From: Clostridioides difficile | GTDB taxonomy: Bacteria; Bacillota; Clostridia; Peptostreptococcales; Peptostreptococcaceae | Length of the DNA stretch: 64,000 nucleotides | NCBI RefSeq assembly: GCF_001299635.1 | Contig: NZ_JRHN01000039.1 | Span: 186,001 to 250,000 of the forward strand | Direction: 5' to 3' | In this document: piece after piece, positions 7,466 to 17,376 of the stretch | Layout of the letters: each line of letters starts with the position of its first letter | Position numbering within the stretch: the first letter of the stretch is position 1 | Translations under genes and position numbers: made by a program | Notes under the pieces: generated by a model | Databases searched by the model: none | What the model was told of the DNA's origin: nothing | The model's input: the letters and a program-made list of their open reading frames with translations, nothing else

Positions 7466-10330
7466 TCATTTAAATACAAGTTTTTCAAAAGATTCTATAT
7501 CCATGGGTTTTGCAAAGTAATATCCTTGTCCAATATCACATCCTGCATTTTTTAATAAATTCAGTTGACTTTCAGTTTCTATTCCTTCAGCGACAATTAT
7601 CATATCTAAATCCTTACCTAATTTAATTGTATTCTTTATAATTTTTTCTCCACGTATAGATGTAATCGTCTCATTTAAAAATTCTCTATCAATCTTCAAT
7701 ACATCTATTGATAATTTTTTTAAAAGACTAAGAGAAGAATATCCACTTCCAAAATCATCCATAGATACAATAAATCCAATATCATGTAAATCATTTAATA
7801 TATCTAAGAGAACACTTATATTAGATAAAAATAAGCTTTCAGTCAACTCAAGTTCAATGAGATATGTAGGTACATTATACTTTTTTATTAAAGACGTCAG
7901 ACTGGCTACTATATTTCTATTACTTAGATGGATTCTTGAAACGTTCATAGAAATTGGTAACACTTCTAATCCATTTTCTAACCATCTTGCCATTACATTA
8001 AATACCTTATCCCAAACATATAGGTCAAGTTTTTCTATAAAACCATTTTTTTCAAATAAAGGAATAAAATCACTAGGAGGAATAATCCCTTTAGTTGGAT
8101 GCATCCAACGAACAAGAGCTTCTGAGCCTATAATTTCACCTGTTTTTAGATTAAATTTAGGTTGTAAGTAAATTACAAATTCTTCATTCAAGAGTGCATT
8201 GTCCATATTATTTTCAATCTCTTTCTCACGCAATATAGAAAGCCTTATTTTATCATCATAAAAAGCTACCTTACTTTTATAATTAGTTTCTATTGTTTGG
8301 CAGGCTATCTTAGCCCTGTCAATCATTACATCAATATTGACATCATCTTTATCAATTAAGTATACACCACATTTAAGTATTATATCTATTTTGAATGTTC
8401 TTTCTTTATTTTTACTAACTGTTTCAAAAAAATCTATTGCTCTTTTTCTTAAATTTTCTATGGTATTTTTCTTTGTCATTACAATAAATCTATCATCTGA
8501 TAGTCTTGCATATATCTCGTCCTTAAAAAGGCTCTTTCCTATTTGCTTTGCTATGTACTTTAGAATATTATCCCCAAACTCAAAACCAAACATATCATTT
8601 ATATACTTAAACTTATCTATATTAATATAATATATAACAAATTTATCTACTCCATATTTCTCAAAAAGCTTATTAGCATCGATTTTAAACTTCAATAAAC
8701 TTCTTATGCCTGTTACTTCGTCGACATAAGCTACATTTTCTAATTTTTCTACCTGTCTTTTATAATTAAAAATAAATATTGCAGAAATTATGAATACAAT
8801 AAATGCTACCATTAAAATAAATACCACCATATTATGTTGTATAAAATCTAACATTGTAACTTCATGTTCTAAATATTTTGTACTTCCTGTAACTGCAATT
8901 GCCACTTCTTCTTCTGTAACTCTACTAATAGATTTATTAAGTATTGACAATAATGTTGAATTTGTTTTTCCAGAAACACCTATACCAATATCTACAACTT
9001 GATTTTCAATGGGCATAAACATAAGACCATCAAATTCGTCAGTATTAATTATATTATTTAATATATAATTACTTCCAATAAATATATCACATTCCCCTTT
9101 TTTTATGGCTTCTATACATTTGTTAGCATTTGGATAAAAAATAACATTTTGGTTCGGATAATATTCTTTTACGAATGACTCTATTCCTGTCCATTTTATC
9201 ATTGCAACCTTAGTTTTTTCATCCATTCTAATAGTTCTTTTTGCTATGCCTAACATAGTAGTTTCAAGATATCCATCAGTAAACATAATATTGTGTTCTA
9301 ACTCAGTGCTCCGCGACATAAACATGTTTGCACATATGTCTGCCTCACCATTTTCAACCATTTTTAAACCTTCTGAAAAGTTTTCTACTTTTATATATTC
9401 AAATTTTAAACCTGAGTTTTTAGAAATTGATTTTAATATATCTATTGATATTCCTTTATAAGAATTTGTATTTTTATCATAAAAAGATAATGGTGATGTA
9501 TCTGTACCAGATACAACTTTTACTGTAGGATGTTTCTTTATATACTCTTTCTCTTCTAAAGAAAATCCTTCTGAAGCTATTGAAGTATCTTTATAATGTT
9601 TATTAAACAAATTACCATCATAATATATATCTTCTCGCTTTATCTCTTTTAATGCATAATTTAAACCATCTAGTATCTTCTTATTACCTTTAGTCGTTGC
9701 ATAATATATAGGTTCTGATGAAAAGCGTAGAGCTACCTTTGTATTTGGCATATCTCTAATACTACCTGTAAGTAACATATCAATAGTTCCTTTTTCAAGT
9801 TCTTTTTGAAGTTCTTTTGAACTTTCAATATATTTATATTTTACAGATATTTTATTTTTTTTACAGTATTCATCAAATACACTCTTAAAATGATTATCTG
9901 ATACAGTCCCTACCACTTTTCCATCAATTTCTTTTAGATTATTATATGATATGCTATTGTTCCTCTCATTTACATATAATGCTCCATATTCATATCCAAA
10001 GTTTAAATCTGTATAATCATAATATTTTTCACGCTCTTCACTTTTTTGCAATGCTCCAAATATATCAATTTTTCCTTCTCTGAGCATTTCTAATCCTTGT
10101 CTCCATCCACAAGATATATATTCTAATTCCCAGTTATTTATCTTAGCTATTGCATTAAGATAATCATAGGTATATCCATACAAATTACCATCCTTTGTAA
10201 CAGAGATTCCATAACTAGGCCAATATCCCACTCTCACTTTTTCTTTATTAGAATCTGCTAAAATCAAGCATGGATTTAACAAAAGTAAAAAAACAACCAA
10301 AGTAATAATAAATCTATATTTTTTCTTCAT
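7466..10330 (-). CDS. c-di-GMP phosphodiesterase with periplasmic-binding-type sensors
   Basis: 954 residues. A signal/anchor segment (about 7-25) precedes two solute-binding-protein family 3 domains (about 30-240 and 265-485) and a membrane helix (about 507-530). A degenerate GGDEF domain follows (about 545-690; LSDDRF replaces GGDEF, so it should not be a cyclase), then an EAL domain (about 700-950). The EAL active-site residues are present: EALVRW, an Asn in NVS, ELTES, MDDFGSGYSS, KIDREF, AEGIET and GQGYYFAKP. It should hydrolyse c-di-GMP in response to a small extracellular ligand. The ligand is not predictable. It lies 110 bp downstream of a diguanylate cyclase gene. Confidence 0.9.
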   Translation of the reverse strand: MKKKYRFIITLVVFLLLLNPCLILADSNKEKVRVGYWPSYGISVTKDGNLYGYTYDYLNAIAKINNWELEYISCGWRQGLEMLREGKIDIFGALQKSEEREKYYDYTDLNFGYEYGALYVNERNNSISYNNLKEIDGKVVGTVSDNHFKSVFDEYCKKNKISVKYKYIESSKELQKELEKGTIDMLLTGSIRDMPNTKVALRFSSEPIYYATTKGNKKILDGLNYALKEIKREDIYYDGNLFNKHYKDTSIASEGFSLEEKEYIKKHPTVKVVSGTDTSPLSFYDKNTNSYKGISIDILKSISKNSGLKFEYIKVENFSEGLKMVENGEADICANMFMSRSTELEHNIMFTDGYLETTMLGIAKRTIRMDEKTKVAMIKWTGIESFVKEYYPNQNVIFYPNANKCIEAIKKGECDIFIGSNYILNNIINTDEFDGLMFMPIENQVVDIGIGVSGKTNSTLLSILNKSISRVTEEEVAIAVTGSTKYLEHEVTMLDFIQHNMVVFILMVAFIVFIISAIFIFNYKRQVEKLENVAYVDEVTGIRSLLKFKIDANKLFEKYGVDKFVIYYINIDKFKYINDMFGFEFGDNILKYIAKQIGKSLFKDEIYARLSDDRFIVMTKKNTIENLRKRAIDFFETVSKNKERTFKIDIILKCGVYLIDKDDVNIDVMIDRAKIACQTIETNYKSKVAFYDDKIRLSILREKEIENNMDNALLNEEFVIYLQPKFNLKTGEIIGSEALVRWMHPTKGIIPPSDFIPLFEKNGFIEKLDLYVWDKVFNVMARWLENGLEVLPISMNVSRIHLSNRNIVASLTSLIKKYNVPTYLIELELTESLFLSNISVLLDILNDLHDIGFIVSMDDFGSGYSSLSLLKKLSIDVLKIDREFLNETITSIRGEKIIKNTIKLGKDLDMIIVAEGIETESQLNLLKNAGCDIGQGYYFAKPMDIESFEKLVFK

Positions 10331-10439
10331 AGTCCCACTCCTTTTATGACTAAATCATATGAAGACAGTTAATTTATTTTTATTTAATTTTATGTAATAT
10401 CTAATTAAAGTGCATAAACAATCGTTTATATTTGAAAAC

Positions 10440-13079
10440 TTAAATAGAATCATTAAATATAATAAATCTGTCCTTTCCTCGATGTTTTGAATAATAAAGT
10501 GCCTTATCTGCTTTTTTATACAACTCAATAAAGGTTATTCCATGATTTGGCATAACAGATATGCCTATACTACAAGAAACTTTATACAACTTATTTTCTC
10601 CAGTATAATAATTTCTAAATGCATTACATAACTCAATTGCTTTATTTTCAATGTGTTTTGTATCTTTTATATTTTTCATAAAAACTACAAACTCATCTCC
10701 ACCAATACGTCCAATTATATCATCTTCTCTAAAAATAGAATTTAATTTTGTTGAAACTTCAACCAAAACTTTATCACCAAAAATATGACCTAGACTGTCA
10801 TTGATAGATTTAAAATCATCTAAATCAATAATAAAAAATGCATGTACACTGTCTTTTGTACTTTCTAAGCTAATAAATCTCTTTATTAAAATTTCTGTTG
10901 TTCCTTTATTATAAATTCCTGTTAAGATGTCACGTTCAGCTTTAAATTTAAGCTCCATCTCGTCTTTTTTCTGCTTGTCTATATCTTTAATATATGCAAA
11001 CCCTTTAATCTGATTAGATTGAAGTTCTTTAAATAAATGCATTGTGCATAGCTCCCACAAAAGCTCTCCATTATTGTCATATCTACGATATTCCAGTTTT
11101 AACTCATTTACTCCTCTGCTATATGAATCCAAAACATTTTCAAGATGAAACATATTTTTAAAATTTTCCTTATCTGAAATAAATATTATATCATCAGCAA
11201 TATTCTTCATTACATCAGAGTAATTGCCATCAATCCTTAAATTTAAATTATTATTAGAATCTATATTATTTGATATAAGTTTATCTTGAGAAAAATTAAC
11301 TTCATATATTGCAATTGCTTCAGATAACATAGCTTTTCGATACTGTTCTTCTTGATTATATTGCATTTCAATTTTTTTCTGCTCATTTATATCTTCCAAC
11401 AATCCTATTGCTTTAATTGACATATCTGTTTCACTAAATATATTAGTTAAAGTCATCCTATTCCATATGTATTCGCCACTAACTTGTTTTATTTTTATCA
11501 CAGACACTACACTTTCTTCACCTTTTTCGATTTTATTAAAAGATTCCTCAAAAATATCAATAAAGTCATTATGTATTATTTTTGAATTAACAAAATATTC
11601 TATTGAGTTTTTGACATTTTTCGTTAATCCATATATTGAAGAAACATCACTAAAATTGTGTATAGACTTCGTTTTAACATCATAGTCGAACACTATATTA
11701 GAAGTCTTAAATAAAGCAATCCTAAGCCTTTCTTCATTAATTTTCAAATCTTCTTCTGTTCTTTTTAAATCTGTTATATCAACTAATACACAATAAAAAT
11801 ACACTTTTCCATCAGAATCTTTTATAAGTTCACACTTATTTACAACCCATACAAAATTTCCATTTTTAGTAATCATCCTATATTCTACTTCAACTACTTT
11901 TGACTTCAACAGTTGAAATTCAAACTCTTTCTTTACTCTATCTATATCACCTTTGTAAATTACATCATAAAAATTATTGTCAAATATGGATTTTATCTCT
12001 TCTTTAGTGTACTCAAAAAGGTCTATAAAACCATCACTTAAAAATACAAATTCATATTTTTCTCCTATTGTACACTTAAAGACTCCTCCAGGTATATTAT
12101 TAGTAAGTGAAGATATTTCTAAATTAGCCTTCACAATTCTATCTTTTGACTTTTTTTCCTTATAAAATACAATTAAAATTAAAACTAAAAGTGATATGAA
12201 ATTTTTAAGTGTTAATATAATTGCAAGTTTGTTTATTTCTGAAATATCTTTCAGTACTAAAGATTTTGGAATAAAAGATAAAGTATACCAATCATTTATG
12301 CCAACTTGAGCATATATAGCATATCTATCTTTTCCATTAAACTTATATTCTATGAATCCACTTTTCTTGTTTGATATATCTCTGCTAAATTTCTTATAAT
12401 TATAATCTTCTCCAAAAGAAATTGAATTGAAAAAATCACTAATATTATCTATGTCATCATTAGTTTTTCTTTGAGTAGACTTTAAGATAAGTTTTCCTGA
12501 CTTTTCAAAAACATAAGTATGTCCTTCTCCATTAAAACTATTTCCATCTATAAATTCACTTAATCTGCTTGTATAATAAGACCCATACAATACCCCTATT
12601 ACTTCATCATTTTTATATATTGGAGATGCTACCATAAAACTACTTTCATTACTTGCAGGTGAACTTATAATTTCAGAAATATTACTCTCACCTTTCATTG
12701 CTTTCTTAAAATAACTCTGTTGTGATATATTATCTACTTTTTTATTATCTTTATAAACAGTACCATCTGGATATGCAATATAAATTTTTTCAAAATTAGA
12801 TTCTTTTGATACATCATTTAATATTTTTATTAATTCTTCTCTCCTCATGCTATCTGAATCTGAAATAGTTTTAGAAATACTATTTATAAATCGGATTAAC
12901 GAATTAAGTTTGATATTTATAGCGTTTGAACTTTGTAATGCTAGTTCTTCTAAATGCATTTTTTTATTTTTTTCTACTAATGAATTAACATTACAAGTAA
13001 AATCCCAAAGCGAAATCATCACAAACATACATATAAAAATAAAACCTAGAGCATAGCCTATGAACTTTTTATTTTTCAT
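10440..13079 (-). CDS. Diguanylate cyclase with Cache and PAS domains
   Basis: About 879 residues. Order: membrane helix (about 8-26), extracytoplasmic Cache-type sensor (about 35-280), second membrane helix (about 290-310), two or three PAS regions (about 325-700), and a C-terminal GGDEF domain. The active motif GRIGGDEF is intact, and REDD five residues before it fits the RxxD inhibitory I-site. An upstream in-frame ATG at 13127 exists, but AAAGGATG lies 6 bases before the ATG at 13079 (MKNKKF), so 13079 is chosen. With the adjacent EAL protein it forms a make/break pair for c-di-GMP. Confidence 0.9.
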   Translation of the reverse strand: MKNKKFIGYALGFIFICMFVMISLWDFTCNVNSLVEKNKKMHLEELALQSSNAINIKLNSLIRFINSISKTISDSDSMRREELIKILNDVSKESNFEKIYIAYPDGTVYKDNKKVDNISQQSYFKKAMKGESNISEIISSPASNESSFMVASPIYKNDEVIGVLYGSYYTSRLSEFIDGNSFNGEGHTYVFEKSGKLILKSTQRKTNDDIDNISDFFNSISFGEDYNYKKFSRDISNKKSGFIEYKFNGKDRYAIYAQVGINDWYTLSFIPKSLVLKDISEINKLAIILTLKNFISLLVLILIVFYKEKKSKDRIVKANLEISSLTNNIPGGVFKCTIGEKYEFVFLSDGFIDLFEYTKEEIKSIFDNNFYDVIYKGDIDRVKKEFEFQLLKSKVVEVEYRMITKNGNFVWVVNKCELIKDSDGKVYFYCVLVDITDLKRTEEDLKINEERLRIALFKTSNIVFDYDVKTKSIHNFSDVSSIYGLTKNVKNSIEYFVNSKIIHNDFIDIFEESFNKIEKGEESVVSVIKIKQVSGEYIWNRMTLTNIFSETDMSIKAIGLLEDINEQKKIEMQYNQEEQYRKAMLSEAIAIYEVNFSQDKLISNNIDSNNNLNLRIDGNYSDVMKNIADDIIFISDKENFKNMFHLENVLDSYSRGVNELKLEYRRYDNNGELLWELCTMHLFKELQSNQIKGFAYIKDIDKQKKDEMELKFKAERDILTGIYNKGTTEILIKRFISLESTKDSVHAFFIIDLDDFKSINDSLGHIFGDKVLVEVSTKLNSIFREDDIIGRIGGDEFVVFMKNIKDTKHIENKAIELCNAFRNYYTGENKLYKVSCSIGISVMPNHGITFIELYKKADKALYYSKHRGKDRFIIFNDSI

Positions 13080-13144
13080 TTTAATACATCCTTTTCTTAG
13101 AAGCTGTGTTAACATATGTATATCCACTTTTTATTGTTAAACTA

Positions 13145-13173
13145 ATTATACTATCAGAGTTCAGCTGTTTCAA
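13145..13173 (-). promoter_or_regulatory. Promoter of the diguanylate cyclase gene
   Basis: On the minus strand, TTGAAA (13173-13168), a 17-base spacer and a perfect TATAAT (13150-13145) form a strong sigma-A promoter about 65 bases before the gene start. Confidence 0.7.
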
Positions 13174-13206
13174 CAAACTTAATACAAATATTGGCGAATT
13201 ACACAA

Positions 13207-13232
13207 TAAAAAAGAATCTATAAATAGATTCT
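13207..13232 (-). terminator. Terminator of the Crp/Fnr gene
   Basis: Eight-bp perfect stem (13213-13220 with 13225-13232) with a four-base loop, followed on the minus strand by TTTTTTA. A typical intrinsic terminator just downstream of the regulator gene. Confidence 0.85.
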
Positions 13233-13259
13233 CTTAATAATGTCTTTATTTAGTTACAA

Positions 13260-13949
13260 TTAATTGCTTTTAAAGTATTTTGATAGTTCAATTTCTTTAA
13301 CATAAAAGCCTTTACTATCAATCTTTATAAGTTCTTCCTTTTGCAATACTTTTACCATTCTAGAAACAGTTTCTCTTTTACATCCAAGCATGTCAGCTAA
13401 ATATGTAACTGTAATGTTTACATTTAGTAAAGTCCATTCACCACAACAAATTCCAAATTCTTTACTTAATCTATATAGTTTTGCTGCAAGCTTTTTATCT
13501 ACTTTTATAGATATAGAATTTTTTAACTGTCTGTATAGACGTCTTATTCTTCTTTCCATATAAGAGATAATATCTTTTGTAAGTTGAAAATCATTTTGCA
13601 TAATTTCTAAAAATTCTTCTATACTGTAATAAGCTACAATTGAGTTTTCAAATGCCTCACATCCTACAGTAGAATTTTTACTAGAATCAAAGGTAATATC
13701 ATTTATAATTTCACCACTATTTAATATGAAAATTACTTTTCTCTCACCATTTTCACTTATCTTAAAAATAGACATTTTTCCATCTAAAAGTACATAAACA
13801 CTGTCTAAGCTATCTTTTTCATAAAATAGAATTTCTTTTTTTTGTAATCTTTTTAGTTTAGCTTTTTCCTTAAGTTGATTCTTTGTTTTATCACATAAAT
13901 TATTAAAAATCATTACTTTATCAATATTATAATCTTTTAATTTAGACAT
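13260..13949 (-). CDS. Crp/Fnr-family transcription regulator
   Basis: About 229 residues with an N-terminal cyclic-nucleotide-type sensor barrel (about 15-125), a dimer helix and a C-terminal winged helix. The recognition helix CKRETVSRM repeats the R-E-T-V-x-R core with which E. coli CRP reads TGTGA. The FNR-type N-terminal cysteine cluster is absent. Start chosen at 13949 (MSKLKD): GGAGAG is 7 bases upstream, whereas the earlier ATG at 13964 has no properly spaced site. It lies about 65 bases after the nan regulator gene and may be read with it. The asr promoter dyad at 7360 is a plausible target; the effector is unknown. Confidence 0.85.
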   Translation of the reverse strand: MSKLKDYNIDKVMIFNNLCDKTKNQLKEKAKLKRLQKKEILFYEKDSLDSVYVLLDGKMSIFKISENGERKVIFILNSGEIINDITFDSSKNSTVGCEAFENSIVAYYSIEEFLEIMQNDFQLTKDIISYMERRIRRLYRQLKNSISIKVDKKLAAKLYRLSKEFGICCGEWTLLNVNITVTYLADMLGCKRETVSRMVKVLQKEELIKIDSKGFYVKEIELSKYFKSN

Positions 13950-14015
13950 GTAATATCTCTCCATTCCTAAATTTATAAGAAAGCTCTATAAAACATTACA
14001 AATTTCTTATTTTAT

Positions 14016-14861
14016 TCATTCTTTAAACAATTTTATAGCATTTGTTGTTTTAATTTTTCTTTCAATAGCTTCATTAGAAAGTTCTTTTACTACCTGTGTA
14101 TATACTAAATCAATAATGAAAAATTGTGCTAATTTGGAAGATATTGAACCAGTTTCCAATACAGTTTCTCCTGATACATAAGATAAGTGTACATCTGAAA
14201 TATCCTTTAATTCAGAGTTTTTATTTTCAGTAATTGATATAATTTTAGCATTATTATCTCTTGCAAGTTTTACAGTTTTTATGATTTCCTCAGTTTCACC
14301 AGAATGTGAAATCGCTACAATTAAATCGCCTTCTTCCATTATGGAAGACATCATTATCATTGTATGGCTACTATCAAAGCTCACACAATTAAGTCCTATT
14401 CTCATAAATTTATAGTTTGAATCCTGTGCTATTATACCAGAATATCCAATACCTATAAAATAAATTTTCTTTGCATTTATTATAAGTCTTGCACAATTGT
14501 GAACATCAGTACTATTAATTATCTCTACAGTATTCTCTAAAGTAGTTACATTTGAATTTAAAAGTTTCTTTGCTGTATCCAAAGCTGGTTCATCATTTTG
14601 TATATTTTTATTTATAATATTTTTTTTGTTCATGGTTGATATCTCTTGTGCTAAAGTTACCTTGAAATCTTGTAACCCACTAAAGTTCATCTTTTTTACA
14701 AATCTAGTTATAGTTGCTTCACCAATGTTACTTTCTTTCGCTATTTGTGATATTGGCTTATAAAATACATCCTCTATATTCTCTTTTATATAAGTTATCA
14801 ATAATTTATCTGACTTTGTGACTTTAAACGTTGGTGATTCCAATTGTTCTAAAATACTCAT
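14016..14861 (-). CDS. nanR: RpiR/MurR-family regulator of the nan operon
   Basis: 281 residues. The N-terminal helix-turn-helix (about residues 20-75, with SNIGEATITRFVKKMNFSG) is followed by a SIS sugar-phosphate-binding domain (about 110-245, with YFIGIGYSGIIAQDS and VAISHSGETEEIIKT). RpiR-type regulators sense phosphosugars; in a nan cluster the expected effector is ManNAc-6-phosphate or GlcNAc-6-phosphate. It is the last gene of the cluster, 18 bases after nanK. The symbol follows context, since other families are also called NanR. Confidence 0.85.
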   Translation of the reverse strand: MSILEQLESPTFKVTKSDKLLITYIKENIEDVFYKPISQIAKESNIGEATITRFVKKMNFSGLQDFKVTLAQEISTMNKKNIINKNIQNDEPALDTAKKLLNSNVTTLENTVEIINSTDVHNCARLIINAKKIYFIGIGYSGIIAQDSNYKFMRIGLNCVSFDSSHTMIMMSSIMEEGDLIVAISHSGETEEIIKTVKLARDNNAKIISITENKNSELKDISDVHLSYVSGETVLETGSISSKLAQFFIIDLVYTQVVKELSNEAIERKIKTTNAIKLFKE

Positions 14862-14879
14862 TAAAAACCCTTCTATTCT

Positions 14880-15767
14880 TTATATTTTATTTAAAAAATT
14901 ATATAATGCCCCAAGCATTCCTGCATCATTTTGTCTATTTGCAAATTCTACATTAGTATTTTTGTAAACTCTATCTATAAGAACCTCCTTTAATGCTTTG
15001 TCTATTTTAGGTTTTAGAAATTCCTCCTGTGCCATAATTCCACCACCTAAAATTACTACTTCTGGATTTATTACATAACATATATTTGCGATTCCAACTG
15101 CTAATGATTTTATCATATTATTGAGCTCTTTTAAACAATCTTCGTCATTATTCTTTGCTAAATCAAAAATTATTTTTCCATTTAAGTCATTTTCATTTAA
15201 ACTCTTTATTTTTGCTACTTTTTTAACTAGACTACTAGTAGATGCTAACTCTTGAAAAGAACTTCCATTTATATTCATATATCCTACTTCACCAGCACTA
15301 TTACTAAATCCATTTATTAGTTTATTGTTTATTATAACACAACCACCAATTCCAGTACCTATTGTCAGGCATACAGAAGATGTTGCACCCTTTCCTGCTC
15401 CAATCCACATCTCACCAAGTCCAGCACAATTAACATCATTTTCAACTTCACATTTTACATTAAATTCTTTTTCTATCTCTTTTTTTAATTCCATACCTTT
15501 ATAGTTTGGAATTAGCTCTTCTAATGCAAATAATATCTTCCCCTCAATTGGGTCAACCATACCTGCAGTAGATATACATATACCACTTATGTCATTTTCT
15601 TCTATATATTTTTTCACTATCTGTTTTATTTTAGATAATATTCCTTCTCCACCTTTTTCCTTTGCTTCAGTATCCATACTTGATTTATCAATTATAAATC
15701 CATCTTCCCTAATAAATCCATATTTTATTGAAGTACCTCCAACATCTATACAAACGTAATTTTTCAT
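14880..15767 (-). CDS. nanK: N-acetylmannosamine kinase, ROK family
   Basis: 295 residues. The N-terminal phosphate loop CIDVGGTSIKYG and the later GTGIGGCVI and GGGIMAQEEF stretches are typical of ROK sugar kinases. It should phosphorylate ManNAc to ManNAc-6-P, the NanE substrate. The usual ROK zinc motif (C-x-C-G-x2-G-C) is absent: the matching region reads GEVGYMNINGSSFQELAS with no cysteine. Context (nanE, nanA, transporter) supports the assignment over glucokinase. Ribosome-binding site GGAGAT. Confidence 0.85.
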   Translation of the reverse strand: MKNYVCIDVGGTSIKYGFIREDGFIIDKSSMDTEAKEKGGEGILSKIKQIVKKYIEENDISGICISTAGMVDPIEGKILFALEELIPNYKGMELKKEIEKEFNVKCEVENDVNCAGLGEMWIGAGKGATSSVCLTIGTGIGGCVIINNKLINGFSNSAGEVGYMNINGSSFQELASTSSLVKKVAKIKSLNENDLNGKIIFDLAKNNDEDCLKELNNMIKSLAVGIANICYVINPEVVILGGGIMAQEEFLKPKIDKALKEVLIDRVYKNTNVEFANRQNDAGMLGALYNFLNKI

Positions 15768-15824
15768 AACATATCTCCATACAAATTATTTTTATAAATT
15801 AACAACTCTATTTAAAATCTTATA

Positions 15825-16628
15825 TTACACAAATTTTTTACTTATCTTTTCCAATTCACAAATATATTTCCTTGCTTCTGATAAATCTATTGTATCACTT
15901 AATACACTTTTTTCCTTAGTTATATGATACTTATAAATATTTTTACATAAGTCCTCTCCTAGCATATTAAGACCTTCTTGAGTATAATGAACATCGTCAA
16001 TAGTTAAGCCTTTATCATGAAATTGCATAGCAATTTTACTTCCCACACACAGTATATCACATTCATTACAAGCAGATTCTTGAGCTGCTGCAATTCGTCT
16101 AGTTCTAATAAAATATTCATCTTCTCCAAGCCAATAACCAGTTAAGCTTACAAACATTTTATCAATCATACATTCTTTTTTAAGTCTATACGCAATCTTT
16201 TTTAAACTTTCTTTATAGTATAAGGCATCGCTACCATATTTTGCATCACTTTCACCTTGAATCCAAATAACATACTTACTTTGTATATTATAATGTTTAC
16301 TTAAAGTACTACATCCTGCATTAAATTTTTCTATAGTATCATTTAGAAACCAGTTATTATCATGATTCCAATTTTTTATTCTTGACCCATCTTTTGCATT
16401 ATGAATAAAACAAACTTTATTTCCAGTGAACTTATTCCATTCATTTGAAAATGCAGGTGCTATAGTACCATCACCTTCTGAAGTCTCTAGCTCACACCTC
16501 ATATTTATAATTTCATCAGTACTCAAATATTCAAAACAATTTTCATTAGGAATAACACTCTCTTTTTGATTTCCTAATCCTCTGGCATTACTTTGTCCTA
16601 TTAATAAAAATACATCTATATTTTCCAT
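15825..16628 (-). CDS. Sialate O-acetylesterase-like (SASA) protein
   Basis: 267 residues, no signal peptide, so probably cytoplasmic. It has the SGNH/SASA hydrolase blocks: LLIGQSNARG (nucleophile Ser, about residue 13), VIWIQGESDA (about 120) and DDVHYTQEG (catalytic Asp/His near 220). The family removes O-acetyl groups from sialic acids or other sugars. Its place inside the nan cluster suggests it deacetylates imported O-acetyl-Neu5Ac before lyase cleavage. Ribosome-binding site AGAGGAG. Confidence 0.8.
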   Translation of the reverse strand: MENIDVFLLIGQSNARGLGNQKESVIPNENCFEYLSTDEIINMRCELETSEGDGTIAPAFSNEWNKFTGNKVCFIHNAKDGSRIKNWNHDNNWFLNDTIEKFNAGCSTLSKHYNIQSKYVIWIQGESDAKYGSDALYYKESLKKIAYRLKKECMIDKMFVSLTGYWLGEDEYFIRTRRIAAAQESACNECDILCVGSKIAMQFHDKGLTIDDVHYTQEGLNMLGEDLCKNIYKYHITKEKSVLSDTIDLSEARKYICELEKISKKFV

Positions 16629-16687
16629 GATTTAACTCCTCTATAAAATTTTAACTTTTTGATTACATCCAATTTTCATTATAAAAA

Positions 16688-16771
16688 ACTAAGGCTGAAA
16701 ATAGTAATCTAACTAAAATTTACGAAATATCACTAATCGCTGAAAGTTAAATCACTATTTTCAGCCTTAGT
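16688..16771 (-). terminator. Internal long-loop hairpin in the nan cluster
   Basis: Perfect 18-bp inverted repeat, arms 16688-16705 and 16754-16771, with a 48-base loop. On the minus strand the stem is followed by six T residues. It lies between the anomerase and esterase genes and could terminate part of the transcripts or stabilise the upstream mRNA. Confidence 0.75.
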
Positions 16772-16788
16772 GGTTGTATAAATCCTCA

Positions 16789-17241
16789 TTATCTAACCAA
16801 AACCTTAAAAATAGCTTTTTTGATATTTTCTTTTTCTAAAACTTTTATTGCTGTCATATGAGCATCTTCTGGATAACACACTAAGAAATCATTTTTTCTA
16901 AGTTCTACATATCCATTGTTTTTACCATCAAGGGGTAAAAAATCTCCCTCTTCTTCATATGGTTTTTGCTCTAAATTTTCTATAAAATTTAAGTCTATTC
17001 TTTCACATCCATCAAGCATTAAGTGTACATCTATATACTTCTTATGAGCTTCCCAGAATCTTTCTTCTTTTTCGCAAGTTTTATACTCTACAATATTCAC
17101 AAAAATATCATCACCATCTATTGTATAAGTACCTTTTTCATAATCTATTAATGAATTCTCTTTAGCATATTCGAAACATCTAAGTAAATCTTCATGTAAT
17201 GTTGAATATGTCTTACTATGATTTATATTTCCAAATATCAT
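16789..17241 (-). CDS. YhcH/YjgK/YiaL-family (DUF386) protein, sialic-acid anomerase-like
   Basis: About 151 residues. Conserved blocks include GDDIFVNIVEYKT, EAHKKYIDVHLMLDGCERID and DFLVCYPEDAHMTAIKV, whose His, Glu and Asp residues line a metal-binding cupin-like pocket. Members in nan operons (NanQ/YhcH) speed interconversion of sialic-acid anomers. Longer starts at 17274 and 17247 exist; the ATG at 17241 (MIFGN) has GGGAG 9 bases upstream and matches the usual family N-terminus. Confidence 0.8.
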   Translation of the reverse strand: MIFGNINHSKTYSTLHEDLLRCFEYAKENSLIDYEKGTYTIDGDDIFVNIVEYKTCEKEERFWEAHKKYIDVHLMLDGCERIDLNFIENLEQKPYEEEGDFLPLDGKNNGYVELRKNDFLVCYPEDAHMTAIKVLEKENIKKAIFKVLVR

Positions 17242-17376
17242 AAGCATTGTCTCCCTATATAATTTTAAATACATTTTTTTATACTTTTACATATAAATTG
17301 TATTCTACAGTCCTATAGAGTAACTAAATTATTTATCTAATCACTCTATAAGACAATTTATCATTTAAACATCATA

